Shown here piece after piece: positions 34,334-45,593 of a DNA stretch of 64,000 nucleotides. Positions within the stretch are counted from its first letter, which is position 1, and each line of letters starts with the position of its first letter. The position numbers were made by a program, and so were the translations under genes. Below the pieces are notes generated by a model that was not told where the DNA came from, did no database searches, and worked only from the letters and a program-made list of their open reading frames with translations. The stretch comes from Macrophomina tecta. Its lineage: Eukaryota > Ascomycota > Dothideomycetes > Botryosphaeriales > Botryosphaeriaceae. The stretch spans positions 620,001-684,000 of the forward strand of contig JAKSGN010000006.1 in NCBI GenBank assembly GCA_024180945.1. Direction: 5' to 3'.

Positions 34334-37300
34334 TTACCAATCCAGCCCCTCCGCCCTCTCTTCCAAGACCCTCGCAACCCCTTCCAACCCCCTTACGCCC
34401 CTTACCTCCGCCTTGACCTTCACCCGCGAGTAAAACACCGGGCAATCCCTGCTATCACACGTGACGTCCTCCCCAAAAGCAACGCCCTCACAACTTCTGC
34501 ACACGGCGTCAACATCCCTCGCCCTCTGCTCGACACGCCGCTGCCTCTCCCGCAGCGCCAACAACGCTTTGTACGGCTTGCGCAAACACGCCTCACAAAG
34601 CGGCAGCTTCGCCGCGTCGTCCGCCCCCCCAAGTGCTGCGGTCAGAGCGTGCCGCCGACTGTCCAGCTTCGCGCGGCAGATCAAGCACGAGTTGGCCTGC
34701 ATATAGTTCTCCAGCGTCTTCCTGACGCCCGCCCCGCCGGCAACATCAACGCCATTACTGCTGGTATCGGCACCACCGCCGAGGACGATATTCCGCACCC
34801 TCTGCACCTTGGGCATCTCGTCGAACCAACCCCTCACATTCGCGCCCACGAGATTGAAGATGCGCTCGAGCGGCGGGATCAAATTCTTGGAGATGTAGTA
34901 CTCGGCGTCTAACTCCAGCTGGTCGTCGCGCAGCAGCGCCTCCGGGGCGACGCATCTATCGATCAGCCTTGCACCAGGCGCGCCCGTGACGACGACGTAC
35001 GGGACGCGCTCGCCGTACTGGGGCTCAGCGCGGCGGTCGGCGAGCATGCGCTTTGTGGCGATGAGCGCGCCGGGCGGGCCGGGCCCCTTGGCAGAATAGG
35101 TGCCGAGTTTGACCTCTCGGGCGAAGAGGAAGTCCTGGATGCTGACGCGGCCCTGCATGATTTTTGCGCACTGGGTCTGGAAGTACTGCTTGACCTGGGA
35201 GAGGTCCTGGGTGCGGAAGAGTAGCTTGAGCGCCGTTTCTTCGATCTTCTGCTCGGCGGGCGTGCCGTCGCGGCGGACGGTCTCGACGCCCTTGGCGTCG
35301 AAGTCCGGCTCTGTCTGCGCGCGCGACTCGTACTTGAAGCCGACGTAGCGCTTTTTGGCGAGGAGGACGCAGGGGTGGTAGACCTTCTCAAACTTGAGCT
35401 TGATGGGGCGCGGGTTGCGTGCCGTCACGGCGGCTGCGATCTGCTCGCCGACGTCGAAGGCTTCGTCACGCGTGCGCCCCGGCAGGTAGACGAAGAGTGA
35501 GTCCGTGTCGCCATAGACGACCTCGGCGCCCCACTTCTTGACGCTGTGGATGAGGGCGATGGCCTTCTCGAGCGTCTCGCGGCCCGTCTGTACGATGCTG
35601 TCGGCGATCTCGGAGCACGGCATGCGCCCGCTGAAGGAGGCGGACGTGTAGCCGTAGGTGACGTTGGCAATAAGCTTGAGCGCGAGTTGTCGGTTGTTGA
35701 GGAGTTGCTGCAGCATCTTGTCGTCTTTGTCGACCTTCATACCGCTCTTGACCATAACGCGTGTTTCGAGGATCTCGCCGAGCATTTTTGCCAGGAGAGA
35801 TTTTCTCATCTCAGGCTTGACGTACATCATTCCATTTGGCGCGACGTTGATGTAATCCTGGACTATTTCAAGAAGCCGCGGCTCCCGCTTGAAGTCTGTG
35901 AAGCCCATCTTGTTTTTTCCGCGCCAGCTGGTGATCCGACCAAGGAAGGTGGAGTAGCAATAGTTGTAGGCGATCATTACCGATGGGTACAGGGATTGGA
36001 AATCGAGGACTAGGAGAGGACTGTTGTAGAAAGCACTCTGAGGCTCCATAACCAGAGGAAGACATTCCAGTGCGTTTTGTTGTCCTACTTGCTTACGGGA
36101 AGGAGACGGTAAGACGAAGTTCTCTGGTTTGGCGATCCGGAACATGAGAGACTCAACCTTGAACTGGGATCCTCTTGATATGACTGAAAAGAAGTCTACT
36201 CCCAGAAGGCGTGCTTGCTCACTCGTCCTTGGAATGATTTCATTAGCCTCAAGAATATCGAGGTTGATCTGTACACGTGATACAAAGTAACCAACGACCT
36301 TGGCTAGGTCTCGAGGCTTGCCGCTTTGATACCATTTCGTCAGGTCCTGGTGCGTGAAGTGAGGGATTCGCTTGTGTAACAGGTGGAAGACCACGTTCTC
36401 CATCGTGTACTGTAGAAGGTTCAGTTCTCCTCGCATTGCACGCCAAATGTTGATCATGTGTCGTCCAGTAATGCGGATGGTGGATGTATGGGTGAAGCCC
36501 CACCGATCAGCTTCTTTGCCAAAGCGTCCATGAGATTGGGACTTCATGCGGGAGAACTCGTCGCACAAGTTGTACTCATACTGTAGTCGAGCACGCTCGA
36601 TGAGATAACCCCAGGAGCTGTTGTGCACCTCATACCCAGTCAGAATATCGGGATCGAACTCGCGCACGATATCCACCATTTTGTTGAGGAGATCAAGCTC
36701 ATCCTCCTCATACTGTACGTCCACGTCGAGGAAGCGGGCCATCTTCTTGGCAATACCCTCACTGCTTGAAAGTGCTAGGACACCGATCTGTACACTTTGA
36801 GCATCATCGTCCTGGACGCACCAGAATATGCATGCGATCTCATCTTCTGCAGGATCTGGAAGGAATGTGCCGCGAGTGTTGACGTGGACCTCAAGACTCA
36901 TGATGCTCATGCACTGAGCCTCGTGCTTTACGCTTGTCGATTTCTGTTTCTGTGAGAATTTGAAGCCGTGCTTATTCTTTTGTGTAGGCCCCTCGATTTG
37001 CGATACCTGTGCCTCGGCTCTCATGCTCTTCTGTTTTTCGGAAACAACGTCAACGTCCACTTCTGCTACACCAATGTTGGCTTCCTCCTGCTTTTCGTTG
37101 TCGAGCCACTGCTCTACATCAGAGTACGAGGGAGGCGAATTAGCGAATTCCCAATTCAGGAAAGAACATTTCATGCTGCGTCGCCGGTTTCTTGCATCCT
37201 CTCTTGCCTTGTCCCTGACAATGCCGGGCTTCTCATTAAAGTTTGCGGGGGAGGTTCCTGTTGGATCGAACGGTGGCAGAAACGGGATGGTGTTGCTTTC

Positions 37301-39579
37301 CAGCTTGAATTCCTTACCTGCGTATTCTCGAGGCCTTTCCGGTACATCACGCTCATCGCTATAATAAGCATCTCGATAGATTACCGGCGGCAGCCCATGG
37401 TCGAGCATGGTAGTTGATACAGTCTCTGCTGTGGGAGGTACCTGCGCGAAACAAAGCACAGTCGCGCCATTCTGAGCAGGGAAGTCGGTCTGTAACTGAG
37501 CTGCCAATTGGAAGGCCTGGGATGAAGGTGCGGAATTGCTCGAGATAGCACTTATAGACAATTTATCATTGCTCGATAGCGGGTAAGGAGAAACTTTCGT
37601 TTTATCCGGAGAGGAGGTTTTCGACGGAGTACGAGGCGACCTCTGGGAATTTGACCACCCACTACGTTGACTTAACCGGAGACCGGCATCAGGATCGCGG
37701 GAGTTCTTGACTACAGGGAAAGAGAGGGTGTTTGGTCCGTGCACTCCTTGAGCCTTGATGCTCCCCTGCGAAGATTGACTCGCGGGCATACCCTGACTTG
37801 GTGGCTTTGGAGGACTACCATTCGGTTCCGGAGGCTGACCGATATCGTTGGATGTAATCCGCCTTGAAGAGGACATAGCTTTCAATGGCGAGGGCTTCAA
37901 GGGGGAGCTACTCGGGTCGGGTCGTTTATTGAAATGACTGGCGACATGCCCCTTAGAATGAAGTAGTTTCTGTCGTTTTGAAGGCTTCCCCGCAATCGAT
38001 ACAGAGTAATATTCATGACCAGGGGTTTCGTCAGAACGGTCAAGGAAATCTTCGTGAAAACTACCGAATTCATCATCCGAGTGGGTGAGTTCCCCTCTCT
38101 CATCCTCGAACAAACGACTCTCCGAATCCTGTGAACCACGAAACGGTTGCCCATACTGTTCTCCATCAGGTCGGAACTCAGCCTTATCATCCCTTCCTTG
38201 ACTTCCACCGGCTTCGGAAGCCACATCAGCCAGAGGTGGCGATGCTCCAGAAAGTGCCAATTCCCGCGCACGATCTTCGTCAGAGTCATAGGCGCTGTCC
38301 GCATCATTGACTTGGGTGATGCTCTCCTCATTTACTAGTGGTACAGGCAAATTTTTGGGCCTGTTCTCATTTTCCAGCATGGGTTTCTGCGTTGCATGAA
38401 CGGCTTCCAGCTGTTCTGGGAAAAGGTCTTCGATGCTCTCCATGACAGTCTTGATCTCGGCTTCCCTAGGATGCGGCGTAACGAACCGATCAAAGCTAAC
38501 GGTATTCCCGCCGTCGAGCTTCCTTTCCTCATCAACTAGTCTACCAATGACCTCTCGGAACTCCTCCTCATGGATCCATCCTCCTTTGCTGGTATCACGC
38601 GGATCAGCGGACATCGAGACTAGAACTTCTGGAGGAAATGGGCTGCTTGAAGGATCAGTGAGACCCATCCTGCGTTTGCGCCTCACTATTTCATCTCTCC
38701 AAAGACCAGCCATGGAATGCACGAATTTCTCATCGGGCGCCAGGTGATTGAAACGTTCCATGAAGTCGTGATGAATAGGCCTCTGTCGGATCTCTTTCCG
38801 GTTGAGTATATCCTGTACGCATACATCGACTTCAACGGCGCAATGGCTTTGGCGTGGAACATCATCATTGTCAGAGATCCAGTCCGGAGAAATCGATCTG
38901 TCGTGCCATTTGTGGGCCGGGTTGTTCATGTCTAGATAGTCCGGCACCGGGCTGCGGAATTTAACTTTCGCGCAGTCAATGTATGCGCATCCGTAGAGAT
39001 TGTAATCGCACATCCACTGCAGAAGATATTGCAAATGGCTCTCGTGGGGCTGCATGACCTTGGCCAGGATAGCACCTTGCTGCAAGAGGTCTGCCAATCG
39101 CGACATATTGAGAGGGTTGAGCAGGTAGACTTTGAGGAAGAATTTGTATCCGACATGGTATCCGAAGAACGGAACGCCTTTGACGAGGGTAATGTGGGCA
39201 ACAAATCGCGACTTGCCGTCGTACGCGTTCCGGCGATAGCTGACGGCGAGCGCATGGTCGATGGAGATACGCAGACGCTGGATATAAGCATCAACTACGT
39301 CTATTAGCCTGGTTCAATAGTGCTACTCGGGCTCCGCTTACCCGCGTCCTGCTCCAAGCTTTCGTTGTACTCTAAATACAAATATGGCAGCGCGCCGTGA
39401 ATGTGGGCACAAACTTTCTGGCCGGTCTCAGTGGCGCCGAATGCGCGAACCACAGGGACTTGGTAGCCATCATGGTGCTGGGAAGAGAGGCCCAGTCCGC
39501 GTTGCAGCTTTGGGTCGAATTCCGTGGGAGCAGCCTGATAGTGGTCCACACAGTTCAGGCGGAAACGAAAGACGTCCAT
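34334..39579 (-). CDS. REV3: DNA polymerase zeta catalytic subunit Rev3
   Basis: Two exons, 39342-39579 and 34334-39300, with a 41-nt intron; 1734 residues. It makes the catalytic subunit of the B-family polymerase that extends past DNA lesions and generates most induced mutations, with Rev7. Conserved blocks: N-terminal MDVFRFRLNCVDHYQA; polymerase motif A DFQSLYPSVMIAYN (about 1179); motif B around NVTYGYTSASFSGRMPC; motif C YGDTDSLFV (about 1342); and two C-terminal zinc/Fe-S cysteine groups (CLICRAKL...CEAC, about 1617, and CRSC...CDSRDC, about 1683). The exonuclease-like domain lacks the acidic residues of a proofreading site (MSLEVH replaces the usual FDIE-type motif), as expected for pol zeta. 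The start at 39579 gives the family N terminus. Head-to-head with SLU7. Confidence 0.95.
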
Positions 39580-39940
39580 CAAGGCCGGGGCCGGTTGGAT
39601 GGTAACTTGGAGCGGTTGCTGCAGAGGGTTTCCGGCATAGTGCGAGGGTTAGTCGCAGCAGCAAAGTCCGGGGAAAGATCAACCGAACGAGGCGTCCGAG
39701 CAAGCGCGATGTGTTTGTGTTGGGCGGGGAGAGAGGGAAGGCTGGAACAAGACGAATTGACGTGCCTTTGACGCGCCGCGCCAGGAGCCTACACGAGTCA
39801 CGCATCCAGCACCAGCCACGCGCACCGCCGCCCGCTTTGCCGTCGCATCGCGTCGTGCGGCCATCTGCAGCTTTGAACTTCCCGCCGCTGCATCTTCACC
39901 CTCTCGCCCCCGTCCTGCCACCGCTTTCCGCCCGCCGAAC
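39580..39940. promoter_or_regulatory. Divergent promoter region REV3 / SLU7
   Basis: 361 bp between the two start codons. Near SLU7 the plus strand is C-rich and purine-poor. No TATA box seen. Confidence 0.5.
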
Positions 39941-41389
39941 ATGCCTCCCGGACAACCCCGCAAGCCGGCCGAGGCCGCCAACAAGGAGCGCAACGAGTAC
40001 ATCCCCAGCTTCATTGCGAAGAAGCCCTTTTATATCACCGACGATAACGACGACGCCTCTGCCACCTCCGCCAACGATTACCTTGAGCATCAGCGTCTGC
40101 AAAAGTCTGCGCTTGAGTCCAGCCAGTCAAAATGGTACGATCGCGGCAAGAAGGCAGGGCCCGCCGCCACCAAATACCGCAAAGGCGCCTGCGAGAACTG
40201 TGGTGCCATGACACACAAGGCCAAAGACTGCCTGAGCCGCCCGCGCAAGGCAGGCGCAAAATGGACTGGAAGGGATATCGCCGCCGATGAGGTTGTACAA
40301 GATGTCAATCTGGGTTGGGACGCCAAGCGGGATCGATGGAACGGTTATGACGCCTCCGAGTACAGCGCCGTCATTGAGGAATACAACGAGATCGAGGAGA
40401 TGAGGAAGAAGTTGAAAGGCGAGGACCTGAAAGAGGGCGACGAAGAGGGAGACGTGGATGAAGAGGGCGCAAAATATGAGGCTGAGACTGATATGGGGCG
40501 GAAACAACCTACATCTACCCGAAATCTGCGCATTCGTGAAGACACTGCAAAGTATCTTCTCAATCTGGATCTTGACTCTGCGAAATACGATCCTAAGACG
40601 AGGTCCATGGTCGACAGCGGCGCGACAGCGGACAAGTCCGCAGCACTAGTTGCAGAGGAAGGCTTCATGAGAGCTTCAGGTGATGCAGCAGAGTTCGAGA
40701 GGGCACAAAAGCTTGCATGGGAATCGCAACAACGCGGTGATAGGAATCAGCTTCACCTTCAGGCTAACCCGACATCCGGCGAATTCTTCAGAAAGAAGGA
40801 GCAGGAAGAGGCCGAAGCGAAGCGCGCCGCGAAGAAGAAGGAATTGCTTGAGAAGTATGGCGGTTCTGAGCACTTGAAGGATGCTCCTATGAAGGACGCT
40901 GTCATCATCGAAAACGAAAAATTCGTCGAGTACGATGAGAAAGGCCGCATCAAAGGTCTGCCGAAGACCAAGGCAAAGTCAAAGTACCCCGAGGACGTGT
41001 TCATCAATAACCACACGTCAGTGTGGGGAAGCTGGTGGTCCAACTTTCAGTGGGGATATGCATGCTGTCATTCCACAGTCAAAAACAGTTACTGCACTGG
41101 CGAGGCGGGTAAGCAGGCTTTCGAAGAAGCAGAGCGGCGTAGGACAGGCGCAGAAGTGGATGAAGTTTCCAAGGAGATTGCCTGGAAAGAGGAGGAGAAT
41201 CTGGAAGAACACGTGCCGAATGCCGTGGATCGGGATCAGAAGGCTAGGGAAGACGTAAAGGCAAAGAAGAGGACGCTGGCAGAAATGACCGATGGCGTTA
41301 CCGAGGAGGAGATGGAGGAGTACAGACGGAAAAAGCAATCCGCAGCGGACCCCATGGCACAACTGCTTGGGAAAGACGAACTGCTGTAG
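39941..41389 (+). CDS. SLU7: Pre-mRNA splicing factor Slu7
   Basis: Single exon, 482 residues. Slu7 acts in the second step of splicing, where it helps the spliceosome choose the 3' splice site. The CCHC zinc knuckle C84-x2-C87-x4-H92-x4-C97 ([14 protein letters not shown]) is intact, and around it are the family blocks [35 protein letters not shown] and [12 protein letters not shown]. Further on come [23 protein letters not shown] and a conserved C-terminal block with HTSVWGSWW and [18 protein letters not shown]. Most of the rest is charged and helical. No intron was found, although the gene concerns splicing. The start is the first ATG after a C-rich leader. Confidence 0.96.
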   Translation: MPPGQPRKPAEAANKERNEYIPSFIAKKPFYITDDNDDASATSANDYLEHQRLQKSALESSQSKWYDRGKKAGPAATKYRKGACENCGAMTHKAKDCLSRPRKAGAKWTGRDIAADEVVQDVNLGWDAKRDRWNGYDASEYSAVIEEYNEIEEMRKKLKGEDLKEGDEEGDVDEEGAKYEAETDMGRKQPTSTRNLRIREDTAKYLLNLDLDSAKYDPKTRSMVDSGATADKSAALVAEEGFMRASGDAAEFERAQKLAWESQQRGDRNQLHLQANPTSGEFFRKKEQEEAEAKRAAKKKELLEKYGGSEHLKDAPMKDAVIIENEKFVEYDEKGRIKGLPKTKAKSKYPEDVFINNHTSVWGSWWSNFQWGYACCHSTVKNSYCTGEAGKQAFEEAERRRTGAEVDEVSKEIAWKEEENLEEHVPNAVDRDQKAREDVKAKKRTLAEMTDGVTEEEMEEYRRKKQSAADPMAQLLGKDELL

Positions 41390-42113
41390 TTGTCGGCATC
41401 GAGTGGCCTGATATTTTCCTCAACCCGCTAGGAGTCGGGCGTTTTATGCATCAGCTTGCATCGGTGTGGCGCGAACTCACCAGGAGCGGATCAGTCAGCG
41501 GGAAGCTGACGGACGGACTCTAGATTAAACCGGGAAATGTAGATGATGTCCTGTCGTTTTGTTGAACAGGCATGGTGTTGGCAGTGCTGGCTGGGTTTGA
41601 CCAGACATGCAATCCTGTCTGCCAACGGCAAGGGCCTCCACCATGGGGCGGGAAGGTCTTGCCGCACAGCTGCAGGAGGTTCCGAACGGTTCCTGCTCCT
41701 CCGAACGATTCCTAAACCTTCTGCAGGGAGTTCCGGGCTGTTAGGCCAGGTACGCAAGCGGCGCACAGCGGCCGAGTCATGACGGACCCCAGCTGGAGCT
41801 TTCCCCGCATTCGCGTTGCAGGGTCCCCGCCGCATGGCCACTCCACGCCCAGCATTTGATCCAACTACAGACCCCATCACACGAGCCTCTCCGCACCAGC
41901 ATCCGCCTCAACCCGGTCACTATGATGCCTTCCCCGCATATCCTGCCTCCGGACCTGAGGGTCTCGACACACCTGCCACGCTTGCCTTCTGACACGTCTT
42001 AAATAATCAGCGCCGCCCCTCCTCCGCCCTCACTTATTCTCCGCACTTCCATTTCCCTCGCCCGTCGACGCCAACAATTGCCCGTTCCAATTTCTGTTCT
42101 CGCTTGCATCAAG
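41390..42113. other. Tandem intergenic region
   Basis: 724 bp between the SLU7 stop and the next start. Short ORFs only. A pyrimidine-rich stretch near 42010-42060 precedes the next gene and may be its promoter. Confidence 0.45.
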
Positions 42114-43399
42114 ATGGCTGAGCTCGACCCACAAGCAGGCGCGCAGGAGCCTGTGGACCCCGCGCAGGCGCAGGGCGCGCAAATACCACTGCAGACCTTC
42201 GTCCTCCCGGATTTCCCGCCCGAAGCCCAGGGTCTCAAGGCGCTGACATTGACGTCCGATATCAAGATCGACGAGTACCCTAAGCAACTTGAGAGCTTTA
42301 CAGCCATGCCGCAGCTGCCGCAAGGCATCCAGAGCTTGACTTTGGAGCTCTTCTCGCTAGGATACCCGGCGGGCTTTCTATCCGCGCTTGCAGACGCGCT
42401 GCCGAACCTGCGCAGCTTCGACGCGTACAGCCAGTTGCTCTGCGGCATTACGACCGAGGCGCAGGACGACGCAGTCGCCTTTTTCGACAAGCTGAAGCAC
42501 CTGCGTGCGATCCAGATGTTGGATGTCTTCGCGCGCCCTGGCTTCTTCAAGTCAGTCGGCGAGAAACTGACTGCTCGCGAGAAGGAGTCTCAACTCATGT
42601 TTCTCCAATTCAACTACACATTCCGGCATGAGGACGAGGATTTCTTGCGCCGCATACCGGCCGATGAGTTGCCGTCGTTTGTCAACCCGAGCCTCGTCAT
42701 GTGCAGTTTCAACATCGCAGCGCCCGACAACACGGATGATCCGGAGGACCCGACCAATGTGAACGAAGAGGGCGAGATGCAGGCGAAACCGGAGGGTGTC
42801 ATGTCTTTTCACAAGAGCTCGGCGAACCACCTCGTGTACACGCTAACCGACGAGAAGACGGCTCCGACCGGCTTGCGCGCGCTGAACACCACATTATACA
42901 CCTTCACAGTCGACGATCTAGAGACGGTGCTCAAGAAACACACAGGCTTACTCATGATCAGCGTGACACTGGAGATTGAGCCCACGGAGAAGTGCAAGCA
43001 CCGTCTGATGGACGCGCTCAAGCATTGTCCGGACATCGAGCGCGTGGAGATTGTCGGAAATCCAACCCTGGAGTTTTCAATGGCTGTAAGTCTCCCTGCT
43101 GACATGGCTCTGGAGTACCCGACTGACAAGTCTACTTCCAGATTCTTAACCCGCGCCGCAAAGCCCTCAATCATACCTTCCCCTCGGCGGACGATATGCG
43201 GAAATTGGAGGAGAGCTGCCCCAAACTGACCAACTTTTCGGCTACGATCCTACGGACTACCTCGAGTGGGCATGTCGAGTGGTCGAAGGAAGGCGGATCG
43301 TGGCAGGGGGGCATTACAGCGCCGGCGGTGCCGGATGATGGAACGGCGGATATGCCACCCGCGCTGGCGGCCAATTACCAGCAACAAGCGACGGCTTAG
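42114..43399 (+). CDS. Protein of unknown function, 409 residues
   Basis: Two exons, 42114-43085 and 43142-43399, joined across a 56-nt intron in phase 0. I do not recognise the family. The sequence alternates short hydrophobic and polar stretches with recurrent leucines (KALTLTSDIKI, QSLTLELFSLGY, LPNLRSFDAY, LRAIQMLDV, HCPDIERVEIVGNP), which looks like an irregular leucine-rich-repeat or F-box-type solenoid; I saw no F-box. There is no signal peptide or membrane segment. An acidic loop (APDNTDDPEDPTNVNEEGE) interrupts the middle. Codon use and splice sites look normal, so it is a real gene. A cytosolic or nuclear binding scaffold is possible but only inferred. Confidence 0.75.
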
Positions 43400-43892
43400 A
43401 GTTGACTTGTTGGGTGACGGGCGTGTGCAGTTGATATCCTGAACTATCAAAGTTGGTATGTAGAACGGTTAGCATTAGGCGCTCCGTTGATAGTTTTCTC
43501 ATTTTGTAAGCTGTTAATCCAAGTAGGGAAAATTTCAGCCTAGGGAAAGTGTTCAAAATAATACGTCTTATGTACCTGTTCGGCGCTGTTCGCAAGATGA
43601 GGTACATCACAAGAATGATAAACGTGAATGAGCGGTCGGCGCCCTGTCAAATGTGCCTACCATGATGAAGAAGCCCTTCACTACTTGTTACTTGGTATTG
43701 CAACTTGCCCTTCCCGCACAGCGGAGTATAAGCATCCATGATTGCGCTTGCTGTTGCGTTACTTTTGTAACCGATCTCGTACATCCATATATCATCTTAC
43801 ATTCGTCGAATTCTCTGGGCAACTCATTGCAACGCAACAATACTGTGGGCGCTTCACCTCACTTGGTGAGAAGTATAGTAGGCGTGTTTTTC
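43400..43892. other. Convergent intergenic region
   Basis: 493 bp between the stops of the unknown protein (+) and LIP2 (-). Relatively AT-rich. No feature supported. Confidence 0.5.
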
Positions 43893-44669
43893 TCATTTTG
43901 AGTCAATGTATCGTAGGTAGCTATCTTGATCGTCCATTTCGTCCACTCCGGCGACACTGAGCCTTTCGGTAAAGACCCTAACAAAAACGCGGGCGACTTC
44001 CTCCATGGTCTTGCCAACGACGCCTTCATTCTCGAGGCTCGTAGTCTTCTTGCCTTCGAGACCGCAGGCAACGATCCTGTCGAACCACTTGAGGTCGGTG
44101 TTGACGTTCAAGGCAATGCCGTGGCTCGTGATGTTACGCCTCATGTGCAACCCAAGCGCACAAATCTTCTTCTCCGGAGTCGTCCACACGCCAGTATGCT
44201 CGGTAGTCATAGCTTTGATGCCAAATTGAGCGCATGTTTGGATGACAGACTTTTCAAGCACGCAGACGTAATCCCGCGGTGTGATTTTGTGCCTTTTCAG
44301 GTCGATGATTGGGTAGGCGACTAGCTGACCAGGGCCGTGGAAGGTAGTTTGGCCTCCGCGCAAGGCCTCGACAAAGTCGGCCTTGCCACCAGCGCGTAAA
44401 TACTCTTGCTGTTTCGCATCCACGGACCCGATCTCCCGGCGGCCGCAAGTATAGACCGGGTTGAATTCGGTGGTGATGACGGTGGGATTGGGAGGATGAA
44501 GTTCAGGGTGGGCTTTTGCGGCTAGATACTTGGCGACCGCTTGGTCCTGCAGGGCAGCAACGCGCTGATAAGGCCATATCCTCTGCGGACGACAAAGGTG
44601 GAGATGGCCCAGGCGCATGGTGAAGAAGTGATTTGAGGCGTGGATGGGCAAGGGTGCTCGTCGAGGCAT
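43893..44669 (-). CDS. LIP2: Octanoyl-[acyl-carrier] : protein transferase (Lip2/LipB)
   Basis: Single exon, 258 residues. This mitochondrial enzyme moves octanoate from acyl carrier protein to lipoyl domains of the glycine-cleavage H protein and 2-oxoacid dehydrogenases, the first step of lipoate synthesis. The substrate motif RGGQTTFHGPGQ is at 104-115, the catalytic lysine in KKICALGLH is near 168, and the catalytic cysteine is 202 in IVACGLEG. The order NPVYTCGRRE, then GVW, then GIALNVNTDLKWF is that of LipB. The start at 44669 adds a short basic leader (MPRRAPLPIHASNHFF) before MRLGHLHL, which could serve as a mitochondrial presequence. Only 156 bp separate it from the divergent POP7 gene. 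Confidence 0.94.
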   Translation of the reverse strand: MPRRAPLPIHASNHFFTMRLGHLHLCRPQRIWPYQRVAALQDQAVAKYLAAKAHPELHPPNPTVITTEFNPVYTCGRREIGSVDAKQQEYLRAGGKADFVEALRGGQTTFHGPGQLVAYPIIDLKRHKITPRDYVCVLEKSVIQTCAQFGIKAMTTEHTGVWTTPEKKICALGLHMRRNITSHGIALNVNTDLKWFDRIVACGLEGKKTTSLENEGVVGKTMEEVARVFVRVFTERLSVAGVDEMDDQDSYLRYIDSK

Positions 44670-44825
44670 GCGTCACCCGCCGTTGAAACATGCTGGTCCG
44701 TGCTAAACATTTTCCCGCGTCGCGTCACTCGCGCAGCTCCCCACCAGACAACCTTCAACGCCGCTGCTTTCGCTCCCACCTACAAGTTCCAAGCTTGATC
44801 ACTCGCCTTTCCCCTCGACTCTACC
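44670..44825. promoter_or_regulatory. Very short divergent promoter LIP2 / POP7
   Basis: 156 bp between two start codons in opposite directions must supply both promoters and both 5' leaders. Confidence 0.6.
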
Positions 44826-45440
44826 ATGGTGGCTGAACATGCTGAGCCCAGCAAGGCTTCAGCCGCTGCGAAGCCCGAGAAGCTTCCGCGACTTCCATCT
44901 CGTGAGCACCCGTCTTTCCGGCACCTGTAAACTATCTAACTTCAAGCAGACGCCGAAGTACATAAGCGCCCGCTGATGCGCCCTGCTATCGAGTCGCCCT
45001 ACAAGAATAGCAACACCCCGAAGGTTGTCTACGTCAGCGCTAGGATGCCCTTCATGTCGGCTGTCAAACGTGTGCGCAGCCTGCTGAAAGAGGCCGAGAA
45101 GCGTGCAACGCAGAGCGCACTTTCCCAGAAGAGGCATACGCCGCGCGGCGACCCTATCATGGCTGCCGCGCAGGCTTCTATAAATAAGGACACTGCATCC
45201 GAGGAGGTGATTATCAAAGCAACCGGCAAGGCCATCGAGAAGGCCACCGAGCTAGCTCTGTACTTCCAACAGCAGGACGACTGCCGTACCATGGTGCGCA
45301 CCGGTACTGCTGAGACTGTGGATGATATTGTTGAGAAGCCGGGCGCCAAGCGGAAGAGAGAAGATGAGGAGAAGGAAGAGCTTCCGGAGAGCAGAATCAG
45401 GCGCACCAGCGTTTTGGAAATCGTCGTCACTCTTCGATGA
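44826..45440 (+). CDS. POP7: RNase P/MRP subunit Pop7 (Rpp20), Alba-like
   Basis: Two exons, 44826-44901 and 44950-45440, with a 48-nt intron; 188 residues. The block KRPLMRPAIESPYKNSNTPKVVYVSA, then MSAVKRVRSLLKEAEKRA, is the Alba fold as found in fungal Rpp20/Pop7, which pairs with Pop6 on the P3 stem of RNase P and MRP RNA to process tRNA and rRNA precursors. The later segment EEVIIKATGKAIEKATELALYFQQQDDCRTMVRTGTAETVDDI carries the second half of the fold. A basic C-terminal stretch (GAKRKRED) looks like a nuclear signal. The downstream of two nearby AG acceptors is required by frame. Confidence 0.88.
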
Positions 45441-45593
45441 GGCGAGAAAGTGCAAAACCCTGCATGATACCTCAACCGCGATTTCGCGCGGGTCAATGCT
45501 CAGGGGCTGCTTCTGATGGTCACCATATACACGCTTCAGAAACATTAATTGCAGCCGTAAGTCCCGCCAACCATTAAATTTACATGCCAGCTT

